The position numbers were made by a program, and so were the translations under genes. From NCBI GenBank assembly GCA_036012905.1, contig DASCQF010000011.1:20648-84647 (forward strand): 64,000 nt of DNA, read 5' to 3'. Below, one piece after another: positions 53,086-62,647 of the stretch. The notes below the pieces were generated by a model. It was not told where the DNA came from. It saw only the letters and a list, made by a program, of their open reading frames with translations, and searched no databases. The DNA comes from NP936 sp002726085. Lineage in GTDB: Bacteria; Acidobacteriota; Vicinamibacteria; Vicinamibacterales; UBA8438. Numbering within the stretch: position 1 is the stretch's first letter; every line of letters begins with the position of its first letter.

Positions 53086-56055
53086 ATGACTCGATTGTCT
53101 TCCTCGTCAACCTCGGCTCTGGCCGGACGAAAGCGCTGGGACGCCTGGGCGCCGCCCGTGCTGGCAGTCGCGTTGGTTGCCGCCCTGATGTGTCTGGCTG
53201 CTGCGAATGTTGTCGTTCGGGCCAACTGGACCGAAGTCGTCGACGGGGTACTGTGGGACGATTTGCCCGAAGGGGTCACCGCGGTCGAGGTCAGTGAGGG
53301 CGAGGCGGGCGACCTGGCCGGCATCGAGGTTGGGGACCTGCTGTTGGCGATCGATAAGGTGCCGGTCGAGACGGCCGGCGATGCGGTCGCGGTCCTTCAC
53401 GCGGGTCAGTCCGACGCCAGCCTGACCTACTCGCTGTTGCGTCTCGGTCAGGCCCGCCTGTTCGAGGTCTCCCTGCGACCGGTGCCCACCGGTCAGACAC
53501 GGGTCTACTTCGTGCTCGTCGTCATCGGGGTGTTCACCTTGTTGGTGGGCGCGTCGGTCAGGCTGCGACGACCGGGAAACCAGGCCACCCTGCACTTCTT
53601 CTGGCTCAGCGTCGCGTTCTTCGGGATGTTCGCCTTCTCGTTCAGCGGTCGCTTGGACAGGCTGGATTGGGTGTTCTATTGGGCGGACGCCATCTCGACC
53701 AAGGTGCTCGCACCGATGTTCGTGCATTTCGCGCTGGTGTTTCCAGAGCGGGCGCCAGGGTGGATCCGAAACCGTCTCGGGCGGTTGTTGCTGCCGATCG
53801 TGTATGCGCCGGCGCTGGTGCTGGTGCTGGTGGAGGCGGTGGCGCTAGCAGGGGATGCCGGCTCGGGTGTCTTCACGACGGCGGTAGGAAGCGTCTGGCG
53901 CCTGGAGTTTGCCTATCTGGCGATCTGCGTGATGACCGGACTGGCGCTGATGATTCTTACCTTGCACCGGGTGCCGTCGGTGACGTCGAAGCGTCAGCTT
54001 CGCTGGATCGTCTGGGGGGCGGTCCTGGGCGGGCTGCCGTTCGCGTTGGGCTACGCGTTTCCGTGGGCGCTTGGATTCGACACCACCGCGCCGCTCGACC
54101 TCACCGCAATTCCGTTGAGCCTCATTCCCCTGGCCTTCGCGTCGGCGATCGTACGGTATCGGTTGCGTGACGTCGAGGTGATCATCAAGCGCGGGCTGGT
54201 CTACACCGCGGCGGTTTCGGCGATGGTCGCCATCTATCTCGTGCTGGAGCGGCTGGCCAGGGAGGTGTTCCTCGAAGAGTCCGACGGGCACAATTCGATC
54301 ATCGCCGTGCTGGCGACGCTGGTCGTGGTGCTCGTAGCGAGTCCCGTCAAGAACGCCATCCAGTCGATGCTCGATCGGGTGTATTACCGGGACCGCTACG
54401 ACTACCGGCGTGCGCTGGTTGGATTCGCGCGCGACTTGAACAGCGATCTCGATCTCAACCGTCTCGCCCAGCGGCTGGTGACGCGGGTCACCGAGACGCT
54501 GGTCATCGACGACATGCTGCTGATGCTCTCTCCGCCCGGCAACGACGGCGACGGTGTCTACCGCCCGTTCCATGCCAGCGGTGCCCGCGTCGCCGAAGAC
54601 TGGCCGGCGTTGGAGCGGACGTCGAGCATCGGCAGACGTCTGGTCGATCGCCACACCGTCATGCTGGATGAGCCGGTGTCGGCGCGTCGTCACCCAGACG
54701 AGGATGTGGCCTTTTGGCGAAACCAGGGGATCCACTATTTCGTGCCGTGCGTATCCGAAGAAGAGACCATTGCCGTACTGGCGCTGGGCGCGAAAACGAG
54801 CGGCGAGCCGCTGAGCAGTGAGGATGTCGCGCTGCTGGCGGCGGTGGCCGGCCAGGTGGCCACCGCCATTGAGAATGGTCGGCTGTATACCCAGCTCCAG
54901 GTGAAAGCGTCCGAGGTCGACCGGGTCCGAAAGTTCAACGAGAACATCATCGAATCGCTGAACGATGGGTTGGTGGTGCTCGGCCTCGAAGACCGGGTGC
55001 TTCGATGGAACGCCGCCCTCGAGCGGATCTACGGTGTGACGCACGATGCGGCAATCGGCGAGCCGCTCACCGACCTGTTCGATGCGTCGTTTACGGACCG
55101 CCTGCGTCGTGCGCGCCGGGAGCAGCCCGAGGGCGCCACGTTGTATCGGGTCCCGCTCGTGTCGCGGCATGCCGATGAACCGCGGCAGCTCCTGGTCAAC
55201 GCGGCGCTGGCACCGCTCCGGACACCGAGCGGCGATACCGCCGGCGCGATGGTAATTCTCGAAGACATCACCGCGCGGGTGCATCTAGAGGAGCAGCTGC
55301 AGCTGTCCGACAAGATGGCGTCGATCGGTCTGCTGGCCGCCGGTGTCGCGCACGAAGTCAACACGCCGCTCACCGGGATTTCGAGCTTTACCCAGATGTT
55401 GCTCGAGGGTACCGAGCCGGACGACCCGCGGACCCAGCTGCTCGAAAAGATTGAGCGACAGACGTTCCGGGCCGCCAAGATCGTCAATGGCTTGCTCAAT
55501 CTTGCCAGGCCAGGTCGATCTGATGCGGCTGGTCCAGTTGATCTCAACGCTCTCATCAATGACGTGCTGACGCTGATCGAGCATCAGCTCCAGACGTCCA
55601 ACATCAAGCTGCGTCGAGAGCTGTCCGCGATGCCAACCGTTGTCCAGGGCGTCGAGTTCAAGTTGCAACAGGTGTTCCTGAACCTGTTCCTGAACGCGCG
55701 TGACGCCATGCCCACCGGGGGCTGGTTGTCGATCTGCTCACGGGTCGAGGGCACGCAGGCCATCGTCGAGGTGGCGGACACCGGTACCGGCATTGCCAGC
55801 GACGATCTGCCCCGAATCTACGACCCGTTCTTCACGACCAAGGCGGTCGGGCAAGGCACCGGGCTTGGGTTGTCAATCTCCTATGGCGTCATCAAGGAGC
55901 ACAGCGGTTCCATCGAGTGCGAGAGCGGACCAGAGCATGGCACGCGGTTCACGTTGAGTCTGCCGTTGCCCCCACCTGCAGAGAAGCGAGTGGGGGGTGT
56001 TCAGGTCCTGGCTGCCACGCGCCTGACTGGCACGAGAAAGGCCGATGCTACGTAA
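53086..56055 (+). CDS. membrane sensor histidine kinase with PDZ, GAF and PAS domains
   Basis: 989 residues. After a transmembrane helix (about 25-45) is a PDZ-like domain (LPEGVTAVEVSEGEAGDLAGI, 55-120), then about seven membrane helices (130-330), a GAF-like domain (about 430-570), a PAS domain (NENIIESLNDGLVVLGLED, about 610-720), HisKA with phospho-accepting H756 (GVAHEVNTPLTG) and a HATPase (LNLFLNARDAMP, VADTGTGIASDDLPRIYDPF, GTGLGLSISYG). It phosphorylates the next gene's product, overlapping it by 11 bases. The signal is unknown. Confidence 0.93.
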   Translation: MTRLSSSSTSALAGRKRWDAWAPPVLAVALVAALMCLAAANVVVRANWTEVVDGVLWDDLPEGVTAVEVSEGEAGDLAGIEVGDLLLAIDKVPVETAGDAVAVLHAGQSDASLTYSLLRLGQARLFEVSLRPVPTGQTRVYFVLVVIGVFTLLVGASVRLRRPGNQATLHFFWLSVAFFGMFAFSFSGRLDRLDWVFYWADAISTKVLAPMFVHFALVFPERAPGWIRNRLGRLLLPIVYAPALVLVLVEAVALAGDAGSGVFTTAVGSVWRLEFAYLAICVMTGLALMILTLHRVPSVTSKRQLRWIVWGAVLGGLPFALGYAFPWALGFDTTAPLDLTAIPLSLIPLAFASAIVRYRLRDVEVIIKRGLVYTAAVSAMVAIYLVLERLAREVFLEESDGHNSIIAVLATLVVVLVASPVKNAIQSMLDRVYYRDRYDYRRALVGFARDLNSDLDLNRLAQRLVTRVTETLVIDDMLLMLSPPGNDGDGVYRPFHASGARVAEDWPALERTSSIGRRLVDRHTVMLDEPVSARRHPDEDVAFWRNQGIHYFVPCVSEEETIAVLALGAKTSGEPLSSEDVALLAAVAGQVATAIENGRLYTQLQVKASEVDRVRKFNENIIESLNDGLVVLGLEDRVLRWNAALERIYGVTHDAAIGEPLTDLFDASFTDRLRRARREQPEGATLYRVPLVSRHADEPRQLLVNAALAPLRTPSGDTAGAMVILEDITARVHLEEQLQLSDKMASIGLLAAGVAHEVNTPLTGISSFTQMLLEGTEPDDPRTQLLEKIERQTFRAAKIVNGLLNLARPGRSDAAGPVDLNALINDVLTLIEHQLQTSNIKLRRELSAMPTVVQGVEFKLQQVFLNLFLNARDAMPTGGWLSICSRVEGTQAIVEVADTGTGIASDDLPRIYDPFFTTKAVGQGTGLGLSISYGVIKEHSGSIECESGPEHGTRFTLSLPLPPPAEKRVGGVQVLAATRLTGTRKADAT

Positions 56056-57472
56056 CGCGTCCGTGTTGATCATCGACGACGAGGAAATCATGCGGGAAAT
56101 CCTGCAAGTGCTCCTCGAGCGTGAGGGCTGTCAGGTGTCGCTGGCGGCGTCGGGCGAGGAAGGCCTGGCGTTGGCGCGCTCGCAGCCGTTCGATGTTGCG
56201 ATCGTCGACGTCATGATGCCCGGCATCGGCGGAATCGAAACCCTCGACGAGTTGCGGAAGCTCGATGGCGACCTGCCGGTCATCTTAATCACCGCGTTTG
56301 CATCGGTCGAGAACGCGATTGCCGCGATGAAGCGCGGTGCGTTCGACTACGTGACCAAGCCGTTCAAGAACGAGGAAGTGCTGGTCGTGGTCCGTAACGC
56401 CGCTGAACGCCGGCGGCTGATGACCGAAAACCGCACTCTGCGCGAGAGTCTACGCGCGCAGGGCCACGGGTTCAGCGAGATCATCGGTCACAGCCAGCGG
56501 ATGCAGCAGGTCTTCGATCTCATTTCCCAGGCTGCGCCAAGCCGCACGACCATCCTGGTCGAAGGGGAGAGCGGGACCGGGAAGGAACTGGCGGCACGTG
56601 CGCTCCATGCCAATTCGACGCGTGCCGACCGCCCCTTCGTGACCGTGAACTCCGGCAGCTTGCCGCCGGACCTGCTCGAATCGAATCTGTTTGGTCACGT
56701 CAAGGGTGCGTTCACCGGGGCCGTCGCGCCCAAGAAGGGGCTGTTCGAACTGGCCGACAAGGGCACCATCTTCTTCGATGAAATCGGGAGCGTGCCGGTC
56801 GAGACGCAGGCCAAGCTGCTCCGGGTGATGCAGGAGCGGGAGTTCATGCGGCTGGGCGGCGTCGACACCGTCAAGGTCGACGTGCGCATCATCGCGGCCA
56901 CCAACGTCGACCTGAAGGGGATGGTCGCGGACGGCCGCTTCCGGGAGGACCTGTATTACCGGCTCCACGTCATCAAGGTGGAGCTGCCGACGCTGCGTGA
57001 GCGGCGCGAGGACATCCGGTTGCTGGCCCAGCACTTCCTGGAGAAGTATGGGCCTGAGAACGGCAAGCCACATCTGGAGCTGACACCAGACGCGCTGGAC
57101 GTGCTGGAGCAGTATGACTGGCCGGGCAACGTGCGTGAGCTCGAGAACGTCATCGAGCGCGCGGTCGTGCTGGTCACAGGCGACCGGATCGGTGTGGAGC
57201 TGGTTCCCGACGCGGTCCGGACGTCGCGACCGTTTCAGATTCCGCAATTCGTGATGCCGCCAGAGGGGATCTCGTTCAAGGAAGTGACTGCCGCCTTCGA
57301 GATCCAGCTCATCGAACGGACGCTCGTCGCGGCGGGTGGAGTGCAGAGGCGGGCCGCCGAGATGCTGCGGATCAAGCCGACGACACTCAACGAGATGATC
57401 AAGCGTCACGAGATTCGGCCGCGCCGGAAACGGGGGGCCGGGGCTGTGATGACCGACCGCCGAGGCGCCTGA
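56045..57472 (+). CDS. sigma-54-dependent response regulator (NtrC family)
   Basis: 475 residues. Receiver domain with phospho-acceptor D55 (IVDVMMPG), K105, and D11-D12. The AAA+ domain has Walker A GESGTGKE (174-181), sigma-54 contact loop GAFTGA (221-226), Walker B FFDEIG and the arginine finger region. A FIS-type HTH is at the end (AAGGVQRRAAEMLRIKPTTL). It activates sigma-54 promoters when phosphorylated by the upstream kinase. Confidence 0.96.
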   Translation: MLRNASVLIIDDEEIMREILQVLLEREGCQVSLAASGEEGLALARSQPFDVAIVDVMMPGIGGIETLDELRKLDGDLPVILITAFASVENAIAAMKRGAFDYVTKPFKNEEVLVVVRNAAERRRLMTENRTLRESLRAQGHGFSEIIGHSQRMQQVFDLISQAAPSRTTILVEGESGTGKELAARALHANSTRADRPFVTVNSGSLPPDLLESNLFGHVKGAFTGAVAPKKGLFELADKGTIFFDEIGSVPVETQAKLLRVMQEREFMRLGGVDTVKVDVRIIAATNVDLKGMVADGRFREDLYYRLHVIKVELPTLRERREDIRLLAQHFLEKYGPENGKPHLELTPDALDVLEQYDWPGNVRELENVIERAVVLVTGDRIGVELVPDAVRTSRPFQIPQFVMPPEGISFKEVTAAFEIQLIERTLVAAGGVQRRAAEMLRIKPTTLNEMIKRHEIRPRRKRGAGAVMTDRRGA

Positions 57473-57517
57473 GGTTCGCCGCCGCCGCGCGTGGGCAGGC
57501 TCGAAGCGTAGTGGTTT

Positions 57518-58891
57518 TCAGCTTCGTGACGAGGCGTTCTTCCCGCCGCGGCGGCTGCGCCGGCTGCGCCCGGTAGGTCGGGAGCGCTGGAGTCCGGCGA
57601 TCAACCGGTCGTATTTGCCCACAATCACGTCCCACCGGTAGTTGGTGCGCACGTAGTGGCGTCCCTGACGCCCCATGGCGGCCCGCAGGGGGGCGTCGTG
57701 AATCAGCAACCGCAGGCACTCGCTGAACTCGTCGCGGTTCCCGTAATAGAGACCGCCGTTGCTACGCTGACAGTGGTCCGCCAGCACGTCACTGCGGGCG
57801 TTCGCGAGCACCGGGGTGCCAACCGAGAACGCCTCCAGCGCCAACAGCGAGAGACTCTCGAAGGGTGACGGCACCACCACCACGGTCGCCGCCTCGAGCG
57901 CTTCGATTCGTTCGGTTTCAGACAACATGCCGGCAAACCGTACGTGGGGCGCATCGGGAATCGGCATTAGCTTGATCCCCATCAGTACCAGCGACGCATC
58001 GCCGTTCGACTCGGCGTAGCTGTTGAAGTAATCGAGCAACTCCTCGCAGCCCTTCCCAGGGTCAATCCGGCCGCCGTAGAGCGCGAAGGGGCCAAACAGG
58101 CGGTGACGTCGGCGGAACACGGCGCCGCGGGCGGATAGCGGGGATCCGAGCACGCCGTTGTCGTCGGACGCATCTCGATTCGGCTGGCCGGTCTGTTCGG
58201 CTCCCTCTTCCGCGGCCTCGGGGTTCTCTGGCGGAGGCGGCGTCGCCGGCTCACCCGCTCGCTGGTCGTGCAGGCGCGAGGGGGGCAATTCGACGCCGCA
58301 GCCCACCGTCTCCTCGTTCTTGGCACCGACCGAGAACAGCTGTTTGAGAAACCCGCGCTCCACGCTGGTGTTGTAGGCGATTCCAGCCGGCAGCGAGAAC
58401 ACCTCCCGGTAAAGACCAAGTCGGATCGCCGGCTCGTCGTGTGCCGTGGGCACCAGGATGCTCCGGGCAGGGTCCACCTGCAGCCCCAGGACCGTCGGCG
58501 CATACAGATAGGTGAAAAAGATCAGCGCGTCATATGCACGATGGTGCTGCTCGAGATATGCAAGCAGGCCAGGGCACCAGGGTCCCTGTTGCTTCAACCA
58601 TTCCTGCTCGTCCGCCGGTGAATGATCGTTGTGAAAGATCCAGTCGGAGTACTCGTTGAAGGATGCCAGGTCCCGCGTGCGGTCGTTCGCGAACCGTCGC
58701 ACGGTGACGCCCCGGATCCGATCCTCGCCCTCGGGGTACTCGTTCTTCCAAGTGATGTAGTCGCGTGCGCAGGTGGTCAATACATCCACCTGATGTCGGC
58801 CGGCGAGCCGCTCCGCGATTAATCGGCAGTGGTACTCGGAACCCCCGAGTATCTCCGCGCCATAGCGTTGGACGACGAACGCAATCTTCAC
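57518..58891 (-). CDS. GT4-like glycosyltransferase with linker insertion
   Basis: 457 residues. N-terminal MKIAFVVQRYGAEILGGSEYH is a glycosyltransferase family 4 opening. The donor-binding C-terminal half has ALYGGRIDPGKGCEELLDYF and PSPFESLSLLALEAFSVGTPV (E-x7-E). An approximately 50-residue Pro/Glu-rich insertion (about 205-255) separates the two Rossmann halves. A basic tail ends the protein. It is the last gene of the transferase operon and is a paralog of the protein at 61328-62647. Confidence 0.88.
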   Translation of the reverse strand: MKIAFVVQRYGAEILGGSEYHCRLIAERLAGRHQVDVLTTCARDYITWKNEYPEGEDRIRGVTVRRFANDRTRDLASFNEYSDWIFHNDHSPADEQEWLKQQGPWCPGLLAYLEQHHRAYDALIFFTYLYAPTVLGLQVDPARSILVPTAHDEPAIRLGLYREVFSLPAGIAYNTSVERGFLKQLFSVGAKNEETVGCGVELPPSRLHDQRAGEPATPPPPENPEAAEEGAEQTGQPNRDASDDNGVLGSPLSARGAVFRRRHRLFGPFALYGGRIDPGKGCEELLDYFNSYAESNGDASLVLMGIKLMPIPDAPHVRFAGMLSETERIEALEAATVVVVPSPFESLSLLALEAFSVGTPVLANARSDVLADHCQRSNGGLYYGNRDEFSECLRLLIHDAPLRAAMGRQGRHYVRTNYRWDVIVGKYDRLIAGLQRSRPTGRSRRSRRGGKNASSRS

Positions 58892-58912
58892 GAGTGGGTC
58901 TGCAGGGTGCTC

Positions 58913-58965
58913 GAGGAGTCAGAAGTCAGAAGACAGAAGTCAGGAGGAAGCCGGAGGGCTTCGCC
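58913..58965. repeat. dispersed repeat, single arm with core
   Basis: GAGGAGTCAGAAGTCAGAAG and AGACAGAAGTCAGGAGG-type units followed by CGGAGGGCTTCGCCA, the same 15-base core as at 21357-21371. It lies between two glycosyltransferase genes on the same strand. Confidence 0.7.
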
Positions 58966-59030
58966 AATATCTGGCTCAGGGGCGGTGTCTGCGAGATAGA
59001 CGGTGTACATCGTGTGGGTCTCCGATTCGA

Positions 59031-60095
59031 TCATGAGAATCGCGCGACGAGCCGGTCGAGGTGAGTATCGAAGCGCGCGTCGGTAAAATCTGTCAATCGG
59101 CGCCGCTGACCCTCTCGTATGCTCGTGCGCAAACTGTCATCGTACACCAGGAGCCCGAGCATCTCTGCCGCATACTCCAAGTCCTTGGGCGAGAACGCGA
59201 TGCCGGCGCCCCCGAGCGTTTCCGGCACTGCCGTCGATGCATACGCCAGCACCGGCACATCGGTGGCCATCGCCTCGAGGAGGGGGACGCAGAACCCCTC
59301 ATGTTCGCTGAGGGACACATAGGCGCTGGCGGTCCGGTAGAACACGGCTAGGTCCTCGTCCGGCACTGGTCCCACGAACCAGAAACGTTCACTCGTCATC
59401 TTGTATTCGGTCATCAGCGCGCGGAGCATCGCGTAATAGCGGGGACAGGCGTCCTCCCGTCCCACGAAGATGAAGCGGTGAAACGCGTCGATGTACCGCT
59501 TGTAGTGCTCGGCGAGCCGCAGGTGGTCCTCGAGCTTCTTGTTCGGGGCGATGCGCCCGACGAAGAGGATGTTCGTCAGCCCATCACGCAGCACACGTTC
59601 GAGTGCCGGGCGGGGCGGCGCCTCGGTCAGGCGCGCCGTGTCTACCGCGATCGGAAACACGCCGGTCTCGGTGAACCCGAGCGTCTCGAGCTCCTGTCGG
59701 TTGTATTCGGAATCGCCCAACGCCAGATCGACTCGGCCAGCCAGACTGGCCAGTTCCTCGCGCCCGCGGGTGACCAGCGCGACGAGGCCGGCGTCGTAGC
59801 CGGCGAAGAAGTGCGCCGGCGTAATGTTGTGATACTGGATGACCTTCCCGGTCGGCAAGGACGCGAGCGCCTCGCTCATCGGCGAGGCGATGGCGAAATG
59901 CAGAATCGTGACATCGCCTCGACGCGCCGCCGAGTCTGAGAAAGGACGGATCTCCCCCCGCAAGTCGTCATCGACGGTCAAGGCGTAGATGTCGGAGTCG
60001 TGGCCTCGTGCGCGAAGCAAGCCGCGGACGCGACGCGCGCTGTCGCCCACCGCGTCGCCGCGATGTGCGGCCGGAAGCCACTGATTGATCACCAT
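59031..60095 (-). CDS. GT4-like glycosyltransferase
   Basis: 354 residues. ATG 60095 follows the preceding stop directly (TGAATG). N-terminal loop HRGDAVGDSARRVRGLLRARGHD, then NILFVGRIAPNKKLEDHL and SLSEHEGFCVPLLEAMATDVPV (E-x7-E). Similar to the 411-residue protein next to it, its likely paralog. Sugar and acceptor unknown. Confidence 0.9.
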   Translation of the reverse strand: MVINQWLPAAHRGDAVGDSARRVRGLLRARGHDSDIYALTVDDDLRGEIRPFSDSAARRGDVTILHFAIASPMSEALASLPTGKVIQYHNITPAHFFAGYDAGLVALVTRGREELASLAGRVDLALGDSEYNRQELETLGFTETGVFPIAVDTARLTEAPPRPALERVLRDGLTNILFVGRIAPNKKLEDHLRLAEHYKRYIDAFHRFIFVGREDACPRYYAMLRALMTEYKMTSERFWFVGPVPDEDLAVFYRTASAYVSLSEHEGFCVPLLEAMATDVPVLAYASTAVPETLGGAGIAFSPKDLEYAAEMLGLLVYDDSLRTSIREGQRRRLTDFTDARFDTHLDRLVARFS

Positions 60096-61331
60096 TCACG
60101 GGTTCTCCCCGCGCTCTCCCGGCGCGAAAGGCAGGGCCTTGTAGGCGGATGGCCGATACAGACGCAACTCCTCCAGGCGCTCCCAATCCGCGAACCGCTG
60201 CCAGAAATCCCATCGCACCTCGGTGCGCGGAAGCCGGGCGGATCGGCTCACCTGGTCGATCGCCTCGCACAGGACCCTTTCGAAGTCATGTGCCAGCAGC
60301 CGGTCCAGTGCCGCGTCCTGGCCCCGCACGATCTCCGACTCGAGCGCCGGGTTAGACAGCACCGTGTCCATGATCGCGGCCACATGTCTGGGGTCCTTCG
60401 TCTCGTAGAGGACGCCGGCGCCGTCCATTGTCGTGGGCACCGCCGTTGAGGCGTAGGCAACGACCGGTATCCGCTTGTGGAAGGCTTCGATCAGCGGGAC
60501 GCAAAAGCCCTCGTGCTCACTCGCAGACAGGAACAAGTCTGCTACGTCGTAGCACGCGGTCAGCTCGGCGTTCGAGACGTGACCCATGAAGTGCACGTCC
60601 GGCACCCGCAGAGTGGCGATCAGGTGATGCAGCGTCGCGAGATACGATTCGAACCCCCCGTGGGCGCCGACCAGCAGCAAGCGGGCATTGTGCTGATGTT
60701 TGAGCCGGAATGCCTGATAGAAGCGGATGACATCTTCAATCCGCTTGCTCGGGATGATCCGACCGACGAAGAGAATGTTGATCCGTTCGTCATCGAATTC
60801 CGAGACCAGCGTGCGGTCGGGTGTCACATGCAAATGAGCGAGGTTTGGAACGACCGGGAGCACACCGGTGTGCGGAAAGCCGAACTGCTGGAGCTCCTGG
60901 CGGTTGAATTCGGAGTCCCCCAGCGCCAGGTCGCACCGGGGCACATAGGCGCGAAGCTCGCGCCGGCCGCTGTAGCAGAGACGCACAAGGTCCTCATGCA
61001 CGCCGACGAAGTATTCGGGTGGCGTGATGTTGTGATAGACGAGCACCATCCGGTCCGGGAGGGCGTAGGCAATTCGCGACGCCCGTGACCCTATCGAGAA
61101 GTGGTGGATGAGAATGTTGTCCGGATGCGAGGCCTCAATGAGATCTCGATAGTCGTGGGTGCGGGGTTCCAGCCTGGGGTCGGCGGTCTCGACGAAGATC
61201 TCGGATTCGTAACCGGCTGCGCGCAGCGCACTACAGATGCCGAGTGCTTCGTTGCCGATGGCGTCGCCATAGCCGAGCGTAGCCAGCACTTGGTGAACGG
61301 CGGGACGAGGCGATGAAGACAGCGCGGTCAT
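60096..61331 (-). CDS. GT4-like glycosyltransferase
   Basis: 411 residues. Starts by ATGA overlap with the preceding gene. Landmarks are GDAIGNEALGICSALRAAGY, ILIHHFSIGSRASRIAYALP, NILFVGRIIPSKRIEDVIR and SASEHEGFCVPLIEAFHKRI. A paralog of the 354-residue enzyme at 59031-60095 (both have the SEHEGFCVPL donor motif and VYHNITP/QYHNITP). Confidence 0.9.
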   Translation of the reverse strand: MTALSSSPRPAVHQVLATLGYGDAIGNEALGICSALRAAGYESEIFVETADPRLEPRTHDYRDLIEASHPDNILIHHFSIGSRASRIAYALPDRMVLVYHNITPPEYFVGVHEDLVRLCYSGRRELRAYVPRCDLALGDSEFNRQELQQFGFPHTGVLPVVPNLAHLHVTPDRTLVSEFDDERINILFVGRIIPSKRIEDVIRFYQAFRLKHQHNARLLLVGAHGGFESYLATLHHLIATLRVPDVHFMGHVSNAELTACYDVADLFLSASEHEGFCVPLIEAFHKRIPVVAYASTAVPTTMDGAGVLYETKDPRHVAAIMDTVLSNPALESEIVRGQDAALDRLLAHDFERVLCEAIDQVSRSARLPRTEVRWDFWQRFADWERLEELRLYRPSAYKALPFAPGERGENP

Positions 61332-62647
61332 GAAGCGGGTCCGACATCATTGTTGCCGCTGCTGCGGGACGCCGGACCGGTAGGCAGTCGGTCGACCTCC
61401 TGCCGGGCGGGAGGCAGGTTACGCCGGCGGCGCCCAAACCAACCCACACGCGGCTGCGTCGGCTTCACCGAAGCGGCTTCCTCACGCTCTAACCGATCGA
61501 GCATATCCAGGTATTTCCGTTCGATGACTGGCCAGGCATAGTGCGCGTTGAAATAGGCTCGTCCGTTCGAGCCCAACGCGTTGCGCAGGGCGCTACTCGA
61601 TACGATCGTGTGCAGCGCTTCGGCAAACTCCTCGTAGCTCTCGTAATAGAGTCCTGCGTTGCTGCGGATACACTGACCGCACAACACGTCGCAGCGACCG
61701 TTGACCAGCACGGGGCGACCAAGCGCCCATGCCTCGAGTGTCACCATCGACAGGCTCTCGTAGTACGACGGCATCACCAACAGATCGGCCGCCGCCATGG
61801 CATCGAACTTCTCCTGATCGGCGATGTAGCCCAGATGTCGGATGCGTGGGTGCACGGGAATCGGTGTGACCGGGTTGCCGATCAGTACGAGGGTCAGCTG
61901 TGGCGAGACACGCGCATAGCGGCGAAAGTAGTCAAACAGTTCGCTACAGCCCTTGTTTTCGTCGATTCGGCCTACGTAGATGACCACCGGACCTTCGATG
62001 CCGGTGGCCTGTCGAAATCGCAGCGGTTCTGGCTGCGCCGGCACTTCCGATCCGATGCCGACGACGACACCAGGCACGCTCTCGTTGTTCGACACTGCCT
62101 GAATCAGAGCCCGCTCCTCGTGCGAGTTGTACATGAGCGCGCGAACGCCTCGAAAGCTGTCGCCGAAAATGCGCAGCCCCAGTGCTGGGTCCCGTTCGGC
62201 GGTGGGCACCAGCACAGCTCGTGGAGCTGCGACCCGGATGCCGTGATACGCGTGGTAATAGCGGTAGCTGAAGAAGATGCAGTAGTCGTATTCATCGCCC
62301 TGCCGGCGCAGGTGGTTGATCAGGCTCGGGCTGGTCGGTCCTTCGCTCCGCAGCCACGCCAACTCCTCCGCGACTGAATGCGGCTCCTCGAACACCTGCT
62401 TGGACCGCTGGCCGAAATCAGTGACGTCGCGTTCGCAGCTGACAGGAAATCGTCGGACCCGCAGACCATTTACCCGGTCGAGCCCGGCGTCAAGCTCGTT
62501 GCGCCATGTAATGTAGTCGGTCGCGCAGGTCGTGAGCACCTCGACCTCGGCGTGTCGAGCGAGATGTTCCGCGACATACCGGGCATGCAGCTCCGCGCCA
62601 CCGTTCAGGTCGGTGCCATAGCGCTGGACGACGACGGCAAGCCTCAC
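61328..62647 (-). CDS. GT4-like glycosyltransferase
   Basis: 439 residues from GTG 62647, overlapping the preceding stop as GTGA. Opens VVVQRYGTDLNGGAELHARYV, has VIYVGRIDENKGCSELFDYF and PSYYESLSMVTLEAWALGRPV, then a basic Pro-rich tail. Paralogous to the enzyme at 57518-58891 (shared TTCATDYITW / TTCARDYITW). Likely cell-surface polysaccharide synthesis. Confidence 0.9.
   Translation of the reverse strand: MRLAVVVQRYGTDLNGGAELHARYVAEHLARHAEVEVLTTCATDYITWRNELDAGLDRVNGLRVRRFPVSCERDVTDFGQRSKQVFEEPHSVAEELAWLRSEGPTSPSLINHLRRQGDEYDYCIFFSYRYYHAYHGIRVAAPRAVLVPTAERDPALGLRIFGDSFRGVRALMYNSHEERALIQAVSNNESVPGVVVGIGSEVPAQPEPLRFRQATGIEGPVVIYVGRIDENKGCSELFDYFRRYARVSPQLTLVLIGNPVTPIPVHPRIRHLGYIADQEKFDAMAAADLLVMPSYYESLSMVTLEAWALGRPVLVNGRCDVLCGQCIRSNAGLYYESYEEFAEALHTIVSSSALRNALGSNGRAYFNAHYAWPVIERKYLDMLDRLEREEAASVKPTQPRVGWFGRRRRNLPPARQEVDRLPTGPASRSSGNNDVGPAS

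Noticed and set aside
53845..55284. 479-codon frame antisense to the histidine kinase
   Set aside because: Arg/His/Gln-rich shadow; the opposite strand has complete kinase domains.
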